Source: Bufo bufo | Lineage: Eukaryota; Chordata; Amphibia; Anura; Bufonidae | Assembly (NCBI RefSeq): GCF_905171765.1 | Contig: NC_053393.1 | Location: 64,759,371-64,823,370 of the forward strand | Direction of reading: 5' to 3' | DNA length: 64,000 nucleotides | Part shown: piece by piece, positions 53,900 to 64,000 of the stretch | How the letters are laid out: each line of letters starts with the position of its first letter | Position numbering within the stretch: position 1 is the first letter of the stretch | Program-made: the position numbers and the translations under genes | Notes under the pieces: generated by a model | Seen by the model: only the letters and a program-made list of their open reading frames with translations | Database searches by the model: none | What the model was told of the DNA's origin: nothing

Positions 53900-55312
53900 A
53901 CTTATCTCACAACAAAACTAAAAAATGTGTAAGATGTCCTCGTCAAGGGCGTCACATCTGGGACAATTAGACGTTTCCCTATACCCACATTTATTTAGCC
54001 ACATCGGAGTAATATATAGTCTGTGCATAATATTAAACTGAACTACAACGTGATTAAAATTATGTGAAAACAAATATTAGGTTTTTAAATATATTCTCCC
54101 AATCTAACGTGCCTATATTGAGACATTCCATCCCCTATGCTTTTTGCCCAGGGGAGACTGTTTTATTAAACCGTGACTTAACTAATGTCTTATATAATTG
54201 TGCAATCTTAACCTTACAATTTGGATTCTCTATCATACCTTCAATCATTGTGCAAGGTTCAATTATCAGTCGTGCTTTTTCCCTAACCCTACCTAATACT
54301 GACCGTAACTGAAAATATCTAAACCAACTTAGAGTACTTAAATTACACCTTTGTACAAGGTGGAGTAGGGGAGGAATATCCCCCCCTTCCACCACCTGTG
54401 TAACATAAGATATTATTATTTTTCTTCCAGAAGACATCACCTGATATTTCCGAGAGATTTTTTAAATAAACATTATGCCAAAGAGGGGTACAGGAAACTG
54501 ATCCCTTAATCCCCAACCAAGTTCTAGCAGAGGTCCACGTTTTAGAAAAAAGCATTCTAGTCATCCTATACCCCTGTTTCCCAATGGTTAGTTGACCAGA
54601 TTCTAGCAGGGTAAATATGTTGTCATATGGGGAACCCTCCACCAGTGACCTACAAAGAGAGCTTTTTTCCCACTCAATCCACAAACATAACTGTGCAGCA
54701 ATGAAATAGCCCTTGAAGTATGGAAGATTTAAACCTCCACGCTCCAGTGGCTTATACATATACTCCAGTTTTAACCTTACTCTCTTCCTTGTCCAAATTA
54801 GATCATTGACAAGTCTCTCCATTAATTTAAAGAACTTGTCAGTAATCCAAATAGGTGAATTTCTTATTACATATAGCAGTTGAGGCAAGATTACCATTTT
54901 AACCAACGAGATTCTGTCCGCTCTACATAGAGGAAGCCTATTCCAGATTGTAATCTTAGATCTTATCTTGGAGATCACTGGAATGATATTAAACTGTGTA
55001 TATTATTCAACTCTAGGTGAGATTCCTACACCCAGATACTCAAATAGTTTCGAGACCTTGGGCATATTCTGAGATCCCTCACTGGACAATTCAAAATTAT
55101 CAAATAACATCAGATTGGTTTTGGACCAATTGGTTTCAAAGCCAGAAGCTTCCCAAAATGAGCTAACTGCTTGGATTATTCTTGGCAAAGTCTCATTGGT
55201 ATGATCTATAAAAAATAGGACATCAGCGTATAAAGATATACGTTCCTACCCCAATAACCCAAACCTTTTAATTAGGGGGTCCTCTCTCACCCTGACAGCT
55301 AAAGGTTCAATA
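53900..55312 (-). pseudogene. LINE ORF2 reverse transcriptase, downstream part
   Basis: Resumes immediately after the Tc1 insertion. The motif C region reads YADVLFF near 55225, one Asp short of the expected YADD. Then FETNWSKTNLMLF and the thumb/post-RT region (NRLPLCRADRISLVKMVILPQLLY, GGLNLPYFKGYFIAAQL, 54978-54343). Stops separate the pieces, and the C-terminal cysteine motif lies near 53960. Loss of a catalytic Asp and multiple stops show it is dead. Confidence 0.87.
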
Positions 55313-55314
55313 TA

Positions 55315-56244
55315 CACTCACCTAAAGAATTATTAGGAACACCTGTTCTATTTCTCATTAATGCAATTATCTAGTCAACCAATCACATGGCAGTTACTTC
55401 AATGCATTTAGGGGTGTGGTCCTGGTCAAGACAATCTCCTGAACTCCAAACTGAATGTCAGAATAGGAAAGAAAGGTGATTTAAGCAATTTTGAGCGTGG
55501 CATGGTTGTTGGTGCCAGACGGGCCGGTCTGAGTATTTCACAATCTTCTCAGTTACTGGGATTTTCACGCACAACCATTTCTAGGGGTTACAAAGAATGG
55601 TGTGAAAAGGGAAAAGCATCCAGTATGCGGCAGTCCTGTGGGCAAAAATGCCTTGTGGATTCTAGAGATCAGAGGAGAATGGGCCGACTGATTCAAGCTG
55701 ATAGAAGAGCAACGTTGACTGAAATAAGCACTCGTTACAACCGAGGTATGCAGCAAAGCATTTGTGAAGCCACAACACGCACAACCTTGAAGCGGATGGG
55801 CTACAACAGCAGAAGACCCCACCGGGTACCACTCATCTCCACTACAAATAGGAAAAAGAGGCTACAATTTGCACGAGCTCACCAAAATTGGACTGTTGAA
55901 GACTGGAAAAATGCACCATGTCGCAAAGCTCGAATCATTTCAAATTGGTTTCTTGAACATGACAATGAGTTCACTGTACTAAAATGGCCCCCACAGTCAC
56001 CAGATCTCAACCCAATAGAGCATCTTTGGGATGTGGTGGAATGGGAGCTTCGTGCCCTGGATGTGCATCCCTCAAATCTCTATCAACTGCAAGATGCTAT
56101 CCTATCAATATGGGCCAACATTTCTAAAGAATGCTATCAGCACCTTGTTGAATCAATGCCACGTAGAATTAAGGCAGTTCTGAAGGCAAAAGGGGGTCCA
56201 ACACCGTATTAGTATGGTGTTCCTAATAATTCTTTAGGTGAGTG
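55315..56244 (+). mobile_element. Tc1-like transposon, internally deleted (930 bp)
   Basis: TA on each side (55313-55314, 56245-56246). Inverted termini CACTCACCTAAAGAATTATT and AATAATTCTTTAGGTGAGTG are perfect. Sequence on each side rejoins the LINE reading frame, so the insertion site is clear. A full Tc1 element of this type is about 1.2 kb; this copy lacks a few hundred bases from the middle of the transposase gene. Confidence 0.93.
55502..56212 (+). CDS. Tc1-like transposase with in-frame central deletion
   Basis: 236-residue intact frame, shorter than the usual 340 or so residues. Residues 1-55: paired-type helix-turn-helix DNA-binding domain (LGFSRTTISRGYKEW). About 60-115: second HTH (RATLTEISTRYN, RTTLKRMGYNSRRP). 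About 120-137: KKRLQFARAHQNWTVEDWKN, the start of the catalytic domain. It then jumps directly to APCRKARIISNWF and WPPQSPDLNPIEHLWD, so the segment with the first catalytic Asp (SDE-type) and most of the second (QQDNAP-type) is gone; only the third acidic residue (Glu in PIEHLW) remains. The frame is preserved and the DNA-binding half is complete. It cannot catalyse transposition, but if made it could still bind the element ends. The start is the first Met after the 5' terminal repeat; the family start may lie upstream. Confidence 0.85.
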   Translation: MVVGARRAGLSISQSSQLLGFSRTTISRGYKEWCEKGKASSMRQSCGQKCLVDSRDQRRMGRLIQADRRATLTEISTRYNRGMQQSICEATTRTTLKRMGYNSRRPHRVPLISTTNRKKRLQFARAHQNWTVEDWKNAPCRKARIISNWFLEHDNEFTVLKWPPQSPDLNPIEHLWDVVEWELRALDVHPSNLYQLQDAILSIWANISKECYQHLVESMPRRIKAVLKAKGGPTPY

Positions 56245-56246
56245 TA

Positions 56247-57112
56247 TATGTCAAATAATAATGGAGAGAGTGGGCAACCCTGCCTAGTACCCCTCGATAG
56301 CACAAAGGTGGAGGTAAAATTCCTATTAATATTTAATCGTGCCACAGGAGACTTATATAAAAGCTGAATCATACCTATAAAACAATCTCTAAAACCCATC
56401 CTTCCCATAGTCTTCCAGAGGAGTTCCCACTCCACCCTGTTGAAGGCTTTAGACGCATTCAGCGACAAGATGGAGCGGGAACCCTCACCTACCACCTGCA
56501 TGTTGGCAAACAATCTATGGAGATTGTAGTGGGTGCCCTTATTTGGAATAAATTTCCGAGAGATTCTGATCCATTCTGATCAGGGTGGATAACCGTTGTT
56601 ATAACTCCAGCAAGCCTTGTGGCAAGGACTTTTGACAATAATTTAATGTCAGTGTTCAATAACGATATGGGTCTATACAACCCCATATCTAATGGGTCAT
56701 TACCTTTTTTTGGGTTTAATATGAATACTGCTTCTGTCATAGATTCAGGAAGTTTATAATCTCCAAAAGAATCCAGAAAAACTCCCAGTAGATATGGCAG
56801 AGTAACTTCCCGATACTTCCTATAGTACTCGTAAGGAAGGCCATCTAAGCCAGGTGAGGAATTCCCCACACAGGCCCGGAGAGCATCCTCTAACTCCTGA
56901 AGGGTTATATCTCTCTCAAGGGCCTTCCGCTGTTCTTCTAAAATCCTCAGAAAAGTGATCGAGTCTAAATAAACCTCCATCTTCTCTTTAAGGATGTTTT
57001 TGTCTGATTGATACATTTCTGAAAAATACTCCAGAAAGTTCAACTTAATTTGATCCGGATTTTCAGTAATTAGTCTTCGTGGTGTCTGAATCTTTAATAT
57101 ATCTTTTTTTGG
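56247..57112 (-). pseudogene. LINE ORF2 reverse transcriptase, upstream part
   Basis: Frame 57112 to about 56510 holds PGLDGLPYEYY and YRPISLLNTDIKLLSKVLATRL (RT motifs 1-2) and HPDQNG. A frameshift near 56530-56510 leads to a frame with LSLNASKAFNRVEW, where the motif A catalytic Asp is replaced by Asn, then RGTRQGCPLSPLLFDIY. The frame stops at the Tc1 terminus. It is non-functional. Confidence 0.88.
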
Positions 57113-57584
57113 GTCTTGATTAGAGTTGAGCGGACACCTGGATGTTCGGTTCGACGGGTTCGGCCGAACTTCGGAAAAAAGTTCGAGTTCGGGACCCGAA
57201 CTTGACCCCGAACCCGAACCCCATTGAAGTCAATGGGGACCCAAACTTTTGAGCACTAAAATGGCTGCAAAAATGTCATGGAAAGGGCTAAAGGGGTGCA
57301 AATGTCGTCAAAATGTGGCTAAGAGCATGGCAAGTGCTCTGCAAACAAATGTGGATAGGGAAATGACTTTAAATAACATAAAATACGTAAAAATAAAAAT
57401 AATAATCTTGATCTAGGAGGACCAGGTCCATATGGAGTAGGAGGTTGAGGAGGTGGTGGATGTGGCGGTGTAGGTGGAAGTGGCGGTGGAGGAGGAGGAG
57501 GTAGCCTACACTGCTTTTTGTTTTAAAATTTATTTTTATTTTTTTAAATTAGGGTACACCCCAGAACATTGAGAAATATAACCC

Positions 57585-57770
57585 TCCAGTCGTGCTAAAC
57601 ACACGTTCAGACAATACACCGGCTGCAGGGCAGACCAGCACCGCCAAGGCGTAAAGGGCAAGCTCAGGCCATGTGCCCAATTTGGAGACCCAGAAGTTGC
57701 AGGGGCTGACCCCTGTTAGTTAGTTTGTGTAGGCGTGTGCATACTTACTGCCCCACCATGTCGCACGTCC
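57585..57770 (-). pseudogene. hAT transposase C-terminal fragment, inverted copy 1
   Basis: Minus-strand fragment of the dimerisation (hATC) region; its nucleotide sequence (GTGCTAAACACACGTTCAGA, CATGTGCCCAATTTGGAGAC) matches 59105-59285 and the inverse of 62480-62660. Its 5' neighbour (57415-57500, GGTGG-rich) is also duplicated at 58781-58860, so a block of about 1.4 kb has been duplicated. Confidence 0.8.
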
Positions 57771-57899
57771 CCGTGATGTTCACGATCCAATTTGATACCT
57801 GCTCTATCAACTTTCGATGTTCTTTTATGCGCCTACAATGGTGATTACGGGTGGCGGGGAAATCAGAGTTCCAGGCCAGAGAGGGAGCGTGAGAAAAAG

Positions 57900-58740
57900 A
57901 GACCAAATTTAAGGGAGATAAATTTATAAAAAAAATTGGGGATCAAGAAGAAATGTGGGAAAAGCTATTGAGGCGCAAATGTGGGACAAATTACAGAAGC
58001 CCAAATGGAGGCCAAAAGAGTCATGCGGAATTGTGGGAAAAGCTATTGAGGCGCTAATGTTGGCCAAAAGAGTATAGCGGAAATGTGGGACAAAGTATTG
58101 AAGCTTAAATGTGGTACAACTTGTTTAAGTTTAAGCACTGAATCAAAGGAGGTGGCGCGCATCAATTAAAGAAGCATTTCAGAAATTTTATTCCCTGTCA
58201 CCTATGCAGAGCAGGGGTTTATTCACGTCTTAAATTGTATAATGTCAACCCAAGAATGTAACAGAAAAATTACAGAAATTAATTAACCTGTCTACTTGGT
58301 AGAGCAGGGGTCTATGACAGAAAACTATTATTTATTGTCACCCGAAAATGTAAAATAAAAATTATTGAAATTTTTTAAGCTGTCAACTAGGTAGAGGAGG
58401 GGTATATTACACCCAAAAATTGGTGAATTTGACCATAAAATGTAACTGACAAATGTTTTTTTTTTACTTTTACCGGTCTAATAGGTATTAGCAGTGGTAC
58501 ATCACACCAAAAAATTGCTGAATTTCACCAGAAAATGTAACTGACAAATATATTTTTTTGTTAACCGGCCTACTAGGTATAGCAGTGGTACTATACACCC
58601 AAAGATTGGTGAATTTCACCATAAAATGTAACAGACAAATTGTTTTATTGTTTAACCTGTCTACTAGGTATAGCAGTGGTACTTCACACTCAGAAATTGT
58701 TGAATTTCAACAGAAAATGTAACTGACAAAGTAGTATGAA
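57900..58740. repeat. Degenerate tandem arrays inside the hAT region
   Basis: 57920-58120: short units with AAATGTGGGAAAAGCTATTGAGGCGC. 58200-58735: about five units of roughly 95 bp with CTACTAGGTATAGCAGTGGTA, CACCCAAAAATTGGTGAATTT, CACCATAAAATGTAACTGACA. Non-coding. Confidence 0.85.
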
Positions 58741-59027
58741 ATTATATAAAATAAAACACGTACAAAAAAAATTATTTGGAGTTCCATATGGAGTAGGAGT
58801 TTGAGGAGGCGGTGGACGTAGCAGGGTAGGTGGAAGCGGCGGTGGAGGAGGACGAGATAGCCAACACAGGTTTTTGGTTTTAATTTAATTTTGTAAAATT
58901 AAGGTACACTCCAAAAGAGTGTGAAATATGAGCAATTGCGCTGCAGTATAACAATGGCTGCTTAGTGCCGGTATACATGTCTATTCTGCACAAGGTACGG
59001 ACAAGTCCTGAGGGATCCATGCCTGGT

Positions 59028-60005
59028 TCATTTTAATGAACATGAGCTTGTCCACATTGGCTGTGGACAGGCGGCTGTGCTTGTCTGCGATGACGCCCCC
59101 TGCCGTGCTAAACACACGTTCAGATAATTAACTGGCTGCAGGGCAGGCCAGCACCTCCAAGGAGTAAAGGGCAAGCTCAGGCCATGTGCCCAATTTGGAG
59201 ACCCAGAAGTTGAAGGGGGCAGACCCGTCATTCAGTACGTGTAGGCGTGTGCACACATACTGCTCCACCATGTTGGTGAAATGCTGCCTCCTGCTAAGAC
59301 GTTCCATATCAGCTGGTGGTGCTGGTTGTTGTGGCGTGCTGACAAAGCTTTTCCACATTTCGCCATGCTAACCCTGCCTTCTAAGATGCTGGCGGTGCCC
59401 CAGCTGCGTTGGCGACCTCTTCCTCTGCCTTCGTCTTGTGCTTCCACTGTGCCCCCGCTGTCAGGTGGGAATGCCACCAGCAGCGCGTCTACCAGCGTGC
59501 GCTTGTACTCGCGCATCTTACGATCACACTCCAGTGACGGAATTAAGGATGGTACGTTGTCCTTGTAATGGTGATCCATCAGCGTGGCCACCCAGTAATC
59601 AGCACAAGTTAGAATGTGGGCAACTCGGCGGTCGTTGCGGAGACACTGCAGCATGTAATCGCTCATGTGTGCCAGGCTGCCCAGAGGCAACGAAAAGCTG
59701 TCCTCTGTGGGAGGTGTATCGTCTGTGTCCACTGTATCCCCCCATCCAAGCACCAGTGATGGCCATGAGCTGGTCTGGGTGCCACCCTGTTGTGAACATG
59801 GTTCCTCCTCCTCCATCTCCTCCTCCTCCTCATCCTCCACCTCGTCATCCTCCAGAACTGTGGCCTGGCTGGACAATTGTGTACCTTGGGTTTGTGGGTG
59901 CAGGAACCGACCTTCGGAGCCACGGGAATGACTGGCCGGAAACCCTACGAAATGATCGCTCTTCCTCCTCCTCCTCCTGTGCCACATCCTCTTCCATAAT
60001 CGCCA
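59028..60005 (-). pseudogene. hAT transposase C-terminal half, inverted copy 2
   Basis: Minus-strand homologue of about 61750-62767. An acidic Glu-rich stretch (near 59990-59790) is followed by HMSDYMLQCLRNDRRVAHIL, ADYWVATLMD and RKMREYKRTLVDALL, then, after frame changes, the hATC region (near 59270-59040). It lacks the BED finger and the front of the catalytic domain. It stops at about 60005, where the + strand copy's N-terminal region begins, so the two are arranged divergently. It cannot act alone. Confidence 0.88.
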
Positions 60006-60020
60006 GGAGCGTTAGACTGG

Positions 60021-62767
60021 GTGGAAGACTATGCAGGGGACGATGAGGTCCTAGACCCCACATGGAATGAAGGTCGTGCCACTGACTTTCAGAGTTCGGA
60101 GGAAGAGGCAGTGGTGAGACCGAGTCAACAGCGTAGCAAAAGAGGGAGCAGTGGGCAAAAGCAGAACACCCGCCGCCAAGAGAGTCCGCCTGCTACTGGC
60201 CACCGCCATCTGGGACCGAGCACCCCAAAGGCAGCTTCAAGGAGTTCCCTGACGTGGCAGTTCTTCAAACAATGTGCTGACGACAAGACCTGAGTGGTTT
60301 GCACACTGTGCCATCAGAGCCTGAATCGAGGCATTAACGTTCTGAACCTTAGCACAACCTGCATGACCAGGCACCTGCATGCAAAGCATGAACTGCAGTG
60401 GAGTAAACACCTTAAAAACAAGGAACTTACTCAGGCTCCCCCTGCTACCTCTTCTGCTGCTGCCTCCGCCTCTGGAGGAACGTTGGCACCTGCCGCCCAG
60501 CAAACAGAGGATGTAGCACCAACACCACCACCTCCGTCACCAAGCATCTCAACCATGTCACACGGCAGCGTTCAGCTCTCCATCTCACAAACATTTGAGA
60601 GAAAGCGTAAATTCCCACCTAGCCACCCTCAATCCCTGGCCCTGAATGCCAGCATTTCTAAACTACTGGCTTATGAAATGCTGTCATTCAGGCTTGTGGA
60701 CACAGACAGCTTCAAACAGCTCATGTCGCTTGCTGTCCCACAGTATGTTGTTCCCAGCCGCCACAACTTCTCCAAGAGAGCCGTGCCTTCCCTGCACAAC
60801 CAAGTATCTGATAAAATCAAGTGTGCACTGCGCAACGCCATCTGTGGCAAGGTCCACCTAACCACAGACACGTGGACCAGTAAGCACGGCCAGGGACGCT
60901 ATATCTCCCTAACTGCACACTGGGTAAATGTAGTGGCGGCTGGGCCCCAGGCGGAGAGCAGTTTGGCGCACGTCCTTCCGCCGCCAAGGATTGCAGGGCA
61001 ACATTCTTTGCCTCCTGTAGCCTCCTCCTCCTACTCGGCTTCCTCCTCCTCTTCGTCCACCTGCTCATCCAGTCAGCCACACACCTTCACCACCAACTTC
61101 AGCACAGCCCGGGATAAACGTCAGCAGGCCATTCTGAAATTCATATGTTTGGGGGACAGGCCCCACACCGCGCAGGAGTTGTGGCGGGGTATTAAATAAC
61201 AGACCGACGAGTGGTTGCTGCCGGTGAGCCTCAAACCCGGCCTGGTGGTGTGCGATAATGGGCGAAATCTCGTCGCAGCTCTGGGTTGACGCACATCCCT
61301 TGCCTGGCGCATGTGCTGAATTTGGTGGTGCAGAAGTTCATTGACAACTACCCCGACATGTCAGAGCTGCAGCATAAAGTGCGGGCCGTCTGTGCGCGCT
61401 TCCGGCGTTCACATCCTGCCGCTGCTCGCCTGTCTGCGCTACAGCATAACTTCGGCCTTCCCGCTCACCGCCTCATATGCGACGTGCCCACCAGGTGGAA
61501 CTCCACCTTGCACATGCTGGACAGACTGTGCGAGCAGCAGCAGGCCATAATGGAGTTTCAGCTGCAGCACGCACGGGTCAGTCGCACTGCGGAACAGCAC
61601 CACTTCACTGCCAATGACTGGGCCTCCATGCGAGACCTGTGTGCCCTGTTGCGCTGTTTCGAGTACTCCACCAACATGGCCAGTGGCGATAACGCCGTTA
61701 TCAGCGTTACAATAGCACTTCTATGTCTCCTTGAGAAAACACTTAGGGCGATGATGGAAGAGGAGGTGGCCCAGGAGGAGGAGGAAGAGGGGTCATTTTT
61801 AGCACTTTCAGGCCAGTCTCTTAGAAGTGACTCAGAGGGAGGTTTTTTGTAACAGCAGAGGCCGGGTACAAATGTGGCCAGACAGGGCCCACTACTGGAG
61901 GACGAGGATGAGGAGGAGGTGGAGGAGGATGAGGATGAAGCATGTTCACAGTGGGGTGGCACCCAACGCAGCTCAGGCCCATCACTGGTGCGTGGCCTGG
62001 GGGAAATGCAGGACGATGACGATACGCCTCCCACAGAGGACAGCTTGTCCTTACCTCTGGACAGCCTGATACACATGAGCGACTACATGCTGCAGTGCCT
62101 GCGCAACGACAGCAGAGTTGCCCACATTTTAACGTGTGCTGACTACTGGGTTGCCACCCTGCTGGATCCCCGGTACAAAGACAATGTGCCCACCTTACTT
62201 CCTGCACTGGAGCGTGATAGGAAGATGCGCAAGTACAAGCGCACGTTGGTAGACGCCCTACTGAGAGCATTCCCAGATGTCACAGGAGAACAAGTGGAAG
62301 CCCAAGGCGAAGGCAGAGGAGGAGCAAGAGGTCGCCAATGCAGCTGTGTCACGGCCAGCTCCTCTGAGGGCAGGGTTAGCATGGCAGAGATGTAGAAAAG
62401 TTTTGTCACCACGCCACAGCTAAATGCACCACCACCTGATATGGAACGTGTTAGCAGGAGGCAGCATTTCACTAACATGGTGGAACAGTACGTGTGCACA
62501 CCCCTCCACGTACTGACTGATGGTTCAGCCCCATTCAACTTCTGGGTCTCCAAATTGTCCACGTGGCCAGAGCTAGCCTTTTATGCCTTGGAGGTGCTGG
62601 CCTGCCCGGCGGCCAGCGTTTTGTCTGAACGTGTATTCAGCACAGCAGGGGGCGTCATTACAGACAAACGCAGCCGCCTATCCACAGCCAATGTGGACAA
62701 GCTGACGTTCATAAAAATGAACCAGGCATGGATCCCACAGGACCTGTCCATCCCTTGTGCAGATTAG
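60021..62767 (+). pseudogene. hAT (BED-finger) transposase, nearly full length, with stops
   Basis: Order: N-terminal linker (60021-60270), BED zinc finger (CTLCHQ...HLHAKH, 60300-60390), low-complexity Ala/Ser/Pro region, catalytic front (TDTWTSKHGQGRY, about 60870), CLAHVLNLVV (about 61298), TRWNSTLHMLDRL (about 61490), acidic insert (61755-61795 and 61900-61945), the DYWVATLLDPRYKDN motif (about 62140) and the C-terminal dimerisation domain (SVLSERVFSTAGGVITDKRS, about 62618). Breaks: TGA at 60291-60293, TAA at 61197-61199, a frameshift near 61285, TAA at 61850-61852 and TAG at 62393-62395. Between breaks the frame is open and strongly conserved, so it died recently. The first TGA is one transition from the Arg codon CGA, as expected from CpG decay. 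Confidence 0.92.
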
Positions 62768-62859
62768 ACATTTATAACTACCTCCCCTTAACAATATATT
62801 TTTGTACTCCAGGGCACTTCATTCAATCCTCTTTTTTTTTATTTTACCATTATATTGCA

Positions 62860-63945
62860 GGGCAACCCAAAATTGATTGAACCTCTCCTCTGTCTGGGTG
62901 CTGAGGCCTAAATATCTGACAGTGGCCTGTTCCAGTGGTGGGTGACATGAAGCCTGATTCTCTGCAATGGGACCTTTCTCCTCGGTCTGGGTGCCGGGGC
63001 CTAAATATCTGACAGTGGCCTGTTCCAGTGGTGGGTGACATGAAGCCTGATTCTCTGCAATGGCATGAAGCCTGATTCTCTGCAATGGGACCTCTCTCCT
63101 CTGTCTGGGTGCCGGGGCCTAAATATCTGACAGTGGCCTGTTCCAGTGGCGGGTGACATAAAGCCTGATTCTCTGCTATGACATGAAGCCTGATTCTCTG
63201 CTATGGGACCTCTCTCCTCTGTCTAGGTGCCGGGGCCTAAATATCTGACAGTGGCCTGTTCCAGTGGTGGGTGACATGAACCCTAAATCTCTGCAATGGG
63301 ACCTCTCTCCACTGTCTGGGTGCCGGGGCCTAAATATCTGACAATGGCCTGTTCCAGTGGTGGGTGACGTGAAGCCTGATTCTCTGCTATGATATGAAGC
63401 CTGATTCTCTACTATGACATGAAGCCTGATTCTCTGCAATGGGACCTCTCTCCTCTGTCTGGGTGCCGGGGCCTAAATATCTGACAGTGGCCTGTTCCAG
63501 TGGTGGGTGACATGAAGCCTGATTCTCTGCTATGACATGAAGTCTGATTCTCTGCTATGGGACCTCTCTCCTCTTTCTGGGTGCCGGGTCCTAAATATCT
63601 GACAGTGGCCTGTTCCAGTGGTGGGTGACATGAAGCCTGATTCTCTGCAATGGGACCTCTCTCCTCTGTCTGGGTGCCGGGGCCTAAATATCTGACAATG
63701 GCCTGTTCCAGTGGTGGGTGACATGAAGCCTGATTCTCTGTAATGGCCCCCCCCCCCCTTCTAGGTGCCGGGGCCTAAATATCTGACAGTGGCCTGTTCC
63801 AGTGGTGGGTGACATGAAGCCTGATTCTCTGTTATGGGACCTCTCTCCTCTGTCTGGGTGCCGGGGGCCTAAATATCTGACAGTGGCCTGTTCCAGTGGT
63901 GGGTGACATGAAGCCTGATTCTCTGCTATGGGACCTCTCTCCAAT
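62860..63945. repeat. Tandem array, 93-bp unit, 3' side of hAT
   Basis: About 11 units with TCTGACAGTGGCCTGTTCCA, GTGGTGGGTGACATGAAGCC, TGATTCTCTGCAATGGGACC, TCTCTCCTCTGTCTGGGTGC, CGGGGCCTAAATA. Some units duplicate a segment of about 25-30 bp around GACATGAAGCCTGATTCTCT. Because 93 is a multiple of three, minus-strand ORFs of 63-88 codons open across it; they are artefacts. It begins about 90 bp after the transposase stop. Confidence 0.95.
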
Positions 63946-64000
63946 TGATATTGGTTAATTTTTATTTATTTTATTTTTATTTTAATTCATTTCCCTATCC

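Larger units (their letters stand above)
53579..57120 (-). mobile_element. L1/Tx1-like LINE, 5' truncated, split by a Tc1 element
   Basis: Minus-strand non-LTR retrotransposon ORF2 remains. The T-run at 53579-53590 is the poly(A) tail on the minus strand. Reading from 57112 downward, reverse transcriptase motifs are found in order up to the Tc1 insertion (55315-56244), then resume. A C-terminal CPRCDALDEDILH motif (near 53960) is the cysteine-rich tail found in L1-type ORF2 proteins. The endonuclease part is absent: the LINE is cut at 57120 by the hAT element. Confidence 0.88.
57121..64000 (+). mobile_element. hAT transposon, rearranged, right end beyond window
   Basis: The left terminus TAGAGTTGAGCGG matches the hAT-MITE end at 24206. 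It is followed by subterminal repeats rich in GTTCGGG/CCCGAAC (57145-57225), typical of transposase-binding regions. The eight bases before it, GTCTTGAT (57113-57120), are the expected left target duplication; the right copy is outside the window. It contains hAT transposase remains in three pieces (two inverted) and tandem arrays. Alternatively several hAT copies have inserted into one another. Confidence 0.75.

Noticed and set aside
59438..60046. 202-codon + ORF opposite the inverted hAT copy
   Set aside because: Antisense of the minus-strand transposase; its Ser-rich run mirrors the Glu-rich acidic stretch.
61558..62270. 172- and 149-codon minus ORFs
   Set aside because: Antisense shadows of the + strand hAT transposase.
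62819..63944. Possible CRISPR-like array of direct repeats
   Set aside because: Units are contiguous 93-bp tandem copies without unique spacers, in vertebrate DNA.

Overview
This is a stretch of vertebrate nuclear DNA, almost certainly from a frog or toad. It holds one clear protein-coding gene, MED30 (Mediator subunit 30), in four exons on the + strand between 5345 and 11715. The coding sequence is intact, all introns are GT-AG and phase 0, and a poly(A) signal lies at 11771. I assign an anuran from MED30 conservation with vertebrate proteins and from the mass of fold-back DNA transposons, chromovirus-type Ty3/gypsy, L1/Tx1-like LINE, Tc1-like and hAT elements. No species is claimed. There are no operons, CRISPR arrays or prokaryotic genes.

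Layout. 1-5140: minisatellites, a truncated fold-back element, a 252-bp repeat present twice, and another minisatellite running up to the MED30 promoter. 5141-11800: MED30. Its CpG-rich, TATA-less promoter has YY1-like sites. Intron 2 carries a 1.2-kb, 31-bp-unit minisatellite that stops about 40 bp before exon 3, and intron 3 carries a palindrome. 11882-23330: a dense series of fold-back MITEs, most with TAA or TTA duplications. 24206-45777: intergenic DNA with hAT-type MITEs (five with 8-bp target duplications), TTAA-flanked elements, a solo LTR (30051-30621) and a Tc1/mariner-like fold-back nested inside another MITE (40956-42510). 46447-51737: minisatellites joined to a 5'-truncated, decayed Ty3/gypsy chromovirus with its 3' LTR. 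53579-57120: a minus-strand L1/Tx1-like LINE interrupted by an internally deleted Tc1 element. 57121 to the window end: a decayed hAT transposon whose transposase region is present in inverted partial copies, with a 93-bp tandem array at its 3' side.

The genes do not form a pathway. MED30 is the only host gene and the rest is a layered record of transposition. I found no evidence of a new host system. The most interesting signals are structural: eight perfect TGACGTCA (CRE) palindromes, seven of them in or around fold-back transposons; nested insertions whose empty sites can be read directly; an inverted hAT transposase pair that could form a long hairpin RNA; and a minisatellite pressed against a MED30 splice acceptor.
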